The notes under the pieces: generated by a model
Told to the model about the DNA's origin: nothing
The model's database searches: none
The model's input: only the letters and a program-made list of their open reading frames with translations
Made by a program: the position numbers and the translations under genes
DNA from: CBDVBL01 sp965555375
GTDB taxonomy: Bacteria; Zixibacteria; MSB-5A5; UBA10806
Direction: 5' to 3'
NCBI GenBank assembly: GCA_965555375.1
Contig: CBEWDL010000136.1
Location: 1 to 8,767, forward strand
DNA length: 8,767 nt
Shown here: positions 6,257 to 8,767 of the stretch, in pieces
Position numbering within the stretch: position 1 is the first letter of the stretch
How the letters are laid out: each line of letters opens with the position of its first letter

Positions 6257-7885
6257 TTATCCTCCGAGCCTCTCCAAGCTTTCTTCGGCATGATTCCTGA
6301 TCGCTTCTTTCAATTCCTCGGCAGTCGTTGTATCACCGGGCAGAATTTCCAGAGCCTTCTTAAGGTATTTAATTGCCAGCTCCGTCTGGCCGTTCGCCTC
6401 GCATGCTTCGGCGAGACTATCCCAGGTATTGGCGGAGAGTGGATAGGCATCGGTGTTCATCTTAAATATCCTAATTGCATCATCGAAATTTCCCGTTTGA
6501 AGTAATTGGTAACCGATGGCATTGAATACGTTTTCCTCAAAAAACACCTGCCCGGAATCCTTGAATTTCTCATATAGCTCGGCGGCCTTTTTGACGCCGT
6601 CCTCCCTTATGATGTTAATAAATTGCGCCCGTGTTGGAGGAAGCTCGTTGGCCGGTTGAAACCTGTACTCAATGAACCCATCCTCGATTTCCTTTTTTCG
6701 ATCGAGGTCATCGATAAATTGCCGGCTATCATGATCCTCGTTCAGATGCGCATTGAAAAAATCGAATGCATAAGCACACACATTCTCGTATCCAGCTCCA
6801 TCTGTCTCCGACGGCTGATCCTCTATGCGTAAGATCGTAGAAGCCAGCCTTCCATAGCTGGTGAGGTCGGAATGGTTCAGTCCGTTGAACTTAAGGGAAT
6901 ATCTATTGGAATACTCGAATGACTCGACCAGAGAAAAATCAACCGATTCCATTTCGCCGGAGTAAATTTGCAGCAGGGGGGAAGTCATCCTTCGGATATC
7001 GTAATACGGATTTTGCCGTGCATGCTCGAGGTGGCTCCCCGAAATATATAACCCATCGAAGCTTGCTACGGCATCTACGTCGCTGTTACGCATTTGCATA
7101 AGCAAGGCGGCCAATCCTCCCGAGCCGGAGCCCATGATACCTAATTTATCGACGTTTACGTGCGGGATATCGCGCCTGATAGCGATAATATATTCCATAT
7201 CCCTGATGACTGTTTCCAGGCCTCGTTGAGAGAGTGAGGGACCTAAATCGGTCATTCCTACCGAATGAGTAGCTGCCACCATAAATCCGTGGCTGGCAAG
7301 ATATTCACACATAATCGAATTTTCCGATACGCCGCTTCCCAGCTCAGAACTGTAGATTATTAGAGGGAATGATCCCGCATGAGCCGGGGCGTCTCTGATA
7401 GCGCCGACTCTTACGCTGAGCACGTCCAAAACAGCGCTACGATTGTTATTCAGTAGACGATGCAACAACCGAATTTCACGATCCTGAATAGCTGAAAGAA
7501 AGTCGAAAAAACGATCGTCCTCGGGGTAAGGGAAAGCATATTCCCCGTATACCATGAGCGGCAATTCTGTCGTTTTCTCAGCAGGATACCAGAAACAGAT
7601 CTGAACCGGACGAGCCCTCTCCCCGTTTAGCGGTCTGCCGAAATAGTCATGCTTGGGCCTGAACAGTCTCGAATGATCGTATTGCTCAATCGTTCTAAAC
7701 CCGACTGCATACGAGCCGGGTTCGAGATCGCCCCATATCGCCGGCGTTTCCGCAAAGACATCGATTTGATTGATGACGACAAATAATAACAGAGAGACGA
7801 TCATAGCCGGATAAGATTTCTTGCCTTTATGCATTTTCCTCGCCATTCTTGAATGGTTCTGGTTGATATTTTTCATTTTTTTCAT
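6257..7885 (-). CDS. Secreted alpha/beta-hydrolase (PAF-acetylhydrolase/dienelactone hydrolase-like) with C-terminal TPRs
   Basis: The protein has up to 542 residues. A lysine-rich n-region, the hydrophobic segment at 27-39 and a VFA|E site near residue 45 indicate a Sec signal peptide. Starts at Met14 or Met18 are also possible, since no clear ribosome-binding site precedes Met1. The part from about 52 to 385 resembles PAF-acetylhydrolase-like esterases: FWYPAE (98-103), a PLIIYS strand (174-179), a nucleophile elbow at 249-257 (GIMGSGSGG), an acid candidate D277 in SFDG and a His candidate H338 in NHSD. The elbow is odd: aligned to GHSFGG, the Ser position holds G254, and S255 would be the nucleophile only with a one-residue shift. 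Residues about 451-518 form two TPRs, suggesting a protein partner. The substrate is unknown; an ester, lactone or lipid is plausible from the family. Confidence 0.75.
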   Translation of the reverse strand: MKKMKNINQNHSRMARKMHKGKKSYPAMIVSLLLFVVINQIDVFAETPAIWGDLEPGSYAVGFRTIEQYDHSRLFRPKHDYFGRPLNGERARPVQICFWYPAEKTTELPLMVYGEYAFPYPEDDRFFDFLSAIQDREIRLLHRLLNNNRSAVLDVLSVRVGAIRDAPAHAGSFPLIIYSSELGSGVSENSIMCEYLASHGFMVAATHSVGMTDLGPSLSQRGLETVIRDMEYIIAIRRDIPHVNVDKLGIMGSGSGGLAALLMQMRNSDVDAVASFDGLYISGSHLEHARQNPYYDIRRMTSPLLQIYSGEMESVDFSLVESFEYSNRYSLKFNGLNHSDLTSYGRLASTILRIEDQPSETDGAGYENVCAYAFDFFNAHLNEDHDSRQFIDDLDRKKEIEDGFIEYRFQPANELPPTRAQFINIIREDGVKKAAELYEKFKDSGQVFFEENVFNAIGYQLLQTGNFDDAIRIFKMNTDAYPLSANTWDSLAEACEANGQTELAIKYLKKALEILPGDTTTAEELKEAIRNHAEESLERLGG

Positions 7886-7932
7886 AGCGACATCATAAAA
7901 CCGCCGCTTTTATCCCTGATACGGAAAATAGA

Positions 7933-7949
7933 ACCCATTGTTACCCATT
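7933..7949. repeat. Tandem ACCCATT half-sites upstream of the hydrolase gene
   Basis: ACCCATT occurs at 7933-7939 and again at 7943-7949, with starts exactly 10 bp apart, one helical turn. It lies 48-64 bp before the hydrolase ATG in a 180-bp intergenic stretch. It is flanked by short complementary arms, AAAAT at 7925-7929 and ATTTT at 7947-7951. This layout would suit a regulator binding one DNA face, but 7-bp repeats arise by chance. Confidence 0.25.
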
Positions 7950-8065
7950 TTTCGGAATCTCATCTCCGCGCCCCGCCAGATGGAATAATTGCAAACCGCT
8001 GATTATATTTTGATGAGGTTAATACATATACAAGCTTTACACCATATGGCCAGAGCCACTCCCTA

Positions 8066-8494
8066 CTATAGTTCTTTTTCTGTCCAGGCTATAATTGAGG
8101 CAGGGAGCGTATGGGCTAAGTATAATAGACTGGCAAAGATCATTATCAGAGTTGAGTCGCGTCCTCCGCTCAACAGGGCAATGCACATCAATACTATCAG
8201 GCTGAGAACGGAGAAAATGCTGTAGGAGTGCCTGAGAGATTCATGCGTAACCTGCACCTGTCTCTCATCAAGATCCTCGATCCTGGTGTGAACCAGCTTC
8301 CATAAGCGAGTTCTGATGTGGAGAAGGATGAAACTTATCAGGGTAGCAATTACCGCAACAACTGTTCCTATGACTACCGGCAGGCTCCAGCCGAAATAAT
8401 TACCGGCATAGAAAAAGACAAGAAAAAGGATAACGCAGCCATAGTTAATTACGACTGCGATCCTTCTATTCGATTTTGGCATGTGACGTTGCAT
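8066..8494 (-). CDS. Four-helix integral membrane protein paired with an XRE regulator
   Basis: I do not recognise a named family for this 142-residue protein. Four hydrophobic segments are clear at about 12-30, 38-60, 91-109 and 114-136. Between helices 2 and 3 lies a charged, probably cytoplasmic loop (61-90) containing LDERQVQVTHESLRHSY. A DER-containing loop of this sort recurs in small membrane proteins encoded next to YozG-like XRE regulators (for example DUF2178/DUF3796-type proteins), which suggests the two act together, but that role is inference. The ATG at 8494 follows the regulator's TGA by 1 nt and has GGGAGG at 8500-8505, inside the end of the regulator gene. The two are therefore translationally linked. 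A 180-bp gap separates it from the hydrolase gene, so read-through into that gene is possible but not evident. Confidence 0.7.
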   Translation of the reverse strand: MQRHMPKSNRRIAVVINYGCVILFLVFFYAGNYFGWSLPVVIGTVVAVIATLISFILLHIRTRLWKLVHTRIEDLDERQVQVTHESLRHSYSIFSVLSLIVLMCIALLSGGRDSTLIMIFASLLYLAHTLPASIIAWTEKEL

Positions 8495-8495
8495 C

Positions 8496-8756
8496 TCATC
8501 CTCCCATTTTGCCTTTGTAATCCAGCAATTCTTGACTCATCGGTTTTAAAGGCTCAGTTGAGAAAATCAGGTCGATCGGCAAGGCGAAAAACTCACTTAT
8601 CCTGAAGGCTAAATCTAAGCTCGGGTTGTATTCCTCTCTTTCCAGATACCCGACAGTCTGAAAATTGACACCGACTTTCTCTGCCAGCTCCTTTCGGGAA
8701 ACACCTCTTTCCTGCCTGAGAACCGACATTCTATTGTAAATCTTTCTTGTCTTCAT
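8496..8756 (-). CDS. XRE-family helix-turn-helix transcriptional regulator
   Basis: This small Cro/C1-type DNA-binding protein has 86 residues. The HTH spans about residues 11-60: helix 2 around SRKELAEKVGV (20-30), the recognition helix around NFQTVGYLEREEY (31-43), then NPSLDLAFRISEFFALPIDLIF. This closely follows the compact regulators that end soon after the HTH and precede membrane-protein genes. A short tail of about 20 residues follows (KPMSQELLDY), with no sensor or dimerisation domain, so a signal may come from the membrane partner encoded 1 nt downstream. The ATG at 8756 leaves only 11 nt to the window edge and shows no ribosome-binding site there; Met10 (8729) is an alternative that would keep the whole HTH. 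Its targets are unknown, though autoregulation of its own operon is usual for such proteins. Confidence 0.88.
   Translation of the reverse strand: MKTRKIYNRMSVLRQERGVSRKELAEKVGVNFQTVGYLEREEYNPSLDLAFRISEFFALPIDLIFSTEPLKPMSQELLDYKGKMGG
8500..8505 (-). promoter_or_regulatory. Internal Shine-Dalgarno for the membrane protein gene
   Basis: GGGAGG on the minus strand lies within the last codons of the XRE regulator gene and 5 nt before the ATG at 8494. It supports Met1 over Met5 as the start of the membrane protein and shows the pair is translated from one message. Confidence 0.6.
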
Positions 8757-8767
8757 ACGATTAATAT

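Noticed and set aside
8002..8007. Perfect TATAAT (minus strand) upstream of the hydrolase gene as its promoter
   Set aside because: The -10 match is perfect, but the nearest reasonable -35 (TTGTAT) is 20 bp away and closer hexamers match poorly. In this AT-rich stretch the match may be chance.
7989..8225. 78-codon plus-strand frame near the end of the membrane protein gene
   Set aside because: It overlaps the membrane protein gene on the other strand, lacks a ribosome-binding site and has no recognisable feature.

Overview
The window reads like a chromosomal segment of an anaerobic or microaerophilic, corrinoid-using, Gram-negative bacterium with roughly balanced GC. The signs are a corrinoid methyltransferase operon, a Tat-exported iron-sulfur aldo/keto reductase, a DUF6599-type lipoprotein and Shine-Dalgarno-led genes. 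A deep-branching lineage of the FCB/Acidobacteria/Desulfobacterota kind would fit. This is inferred from gene content only; no marker gene is present. No rRNA, tRNA, CRISPR array, transposase or phage gene was seen.

Left third (1-3673, + strand): a tight four-gene operon. It encodes an MttB/COG5598-superfamily methyltransferase (5' end outside the window), a stand-alone MetH-type reactivation protein, a small MttC/MtgC-type corrinoid protein with a DxHxxG motif, and a homocysteine S-methyltransferase equivalent to the N-terminal module of MetH. Neighbours overlap by 4 nt or lie within 1-11 nt of each other. Together they look like a methionine synthase taken apart into separate proteins. No folate-binding module is visible; an MttB-type demethylase stands in its place. 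The simplest model is methyl transfer from a methylated amine or other N-methyl compound, via the corrinoid protein, to homocysteine, with SAM-dependent reactivation of oxidised Co(II). This is the most interesting system in the window.

Middle (3674-6132): about 296 bp with no convincing gene but some odd structure, then a probable DUF6599 lipoprotein (+). Converging on it (-) is a Tat-exported aldo/keto reductase with two C-terminal [4Fe-4S] motifs. A hairpin lies between their stop codons. Both products are predicted to act outside the cytoplasm.

Right third (6257-8756, - strand): a secreted alpha/beta-hydrolase of the PAF-acetylhydrolase/dienelactone hydrolase type fused to C-terminal TPRs and carrying an unusual nucleophile elbow. 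Upstream of it is a two-gene unit, an XRE-type HTH regulator followed 1 nt later by a four-helix membrane protein, resembling the small regulator/membrane-sensor pairs common in bacteria.
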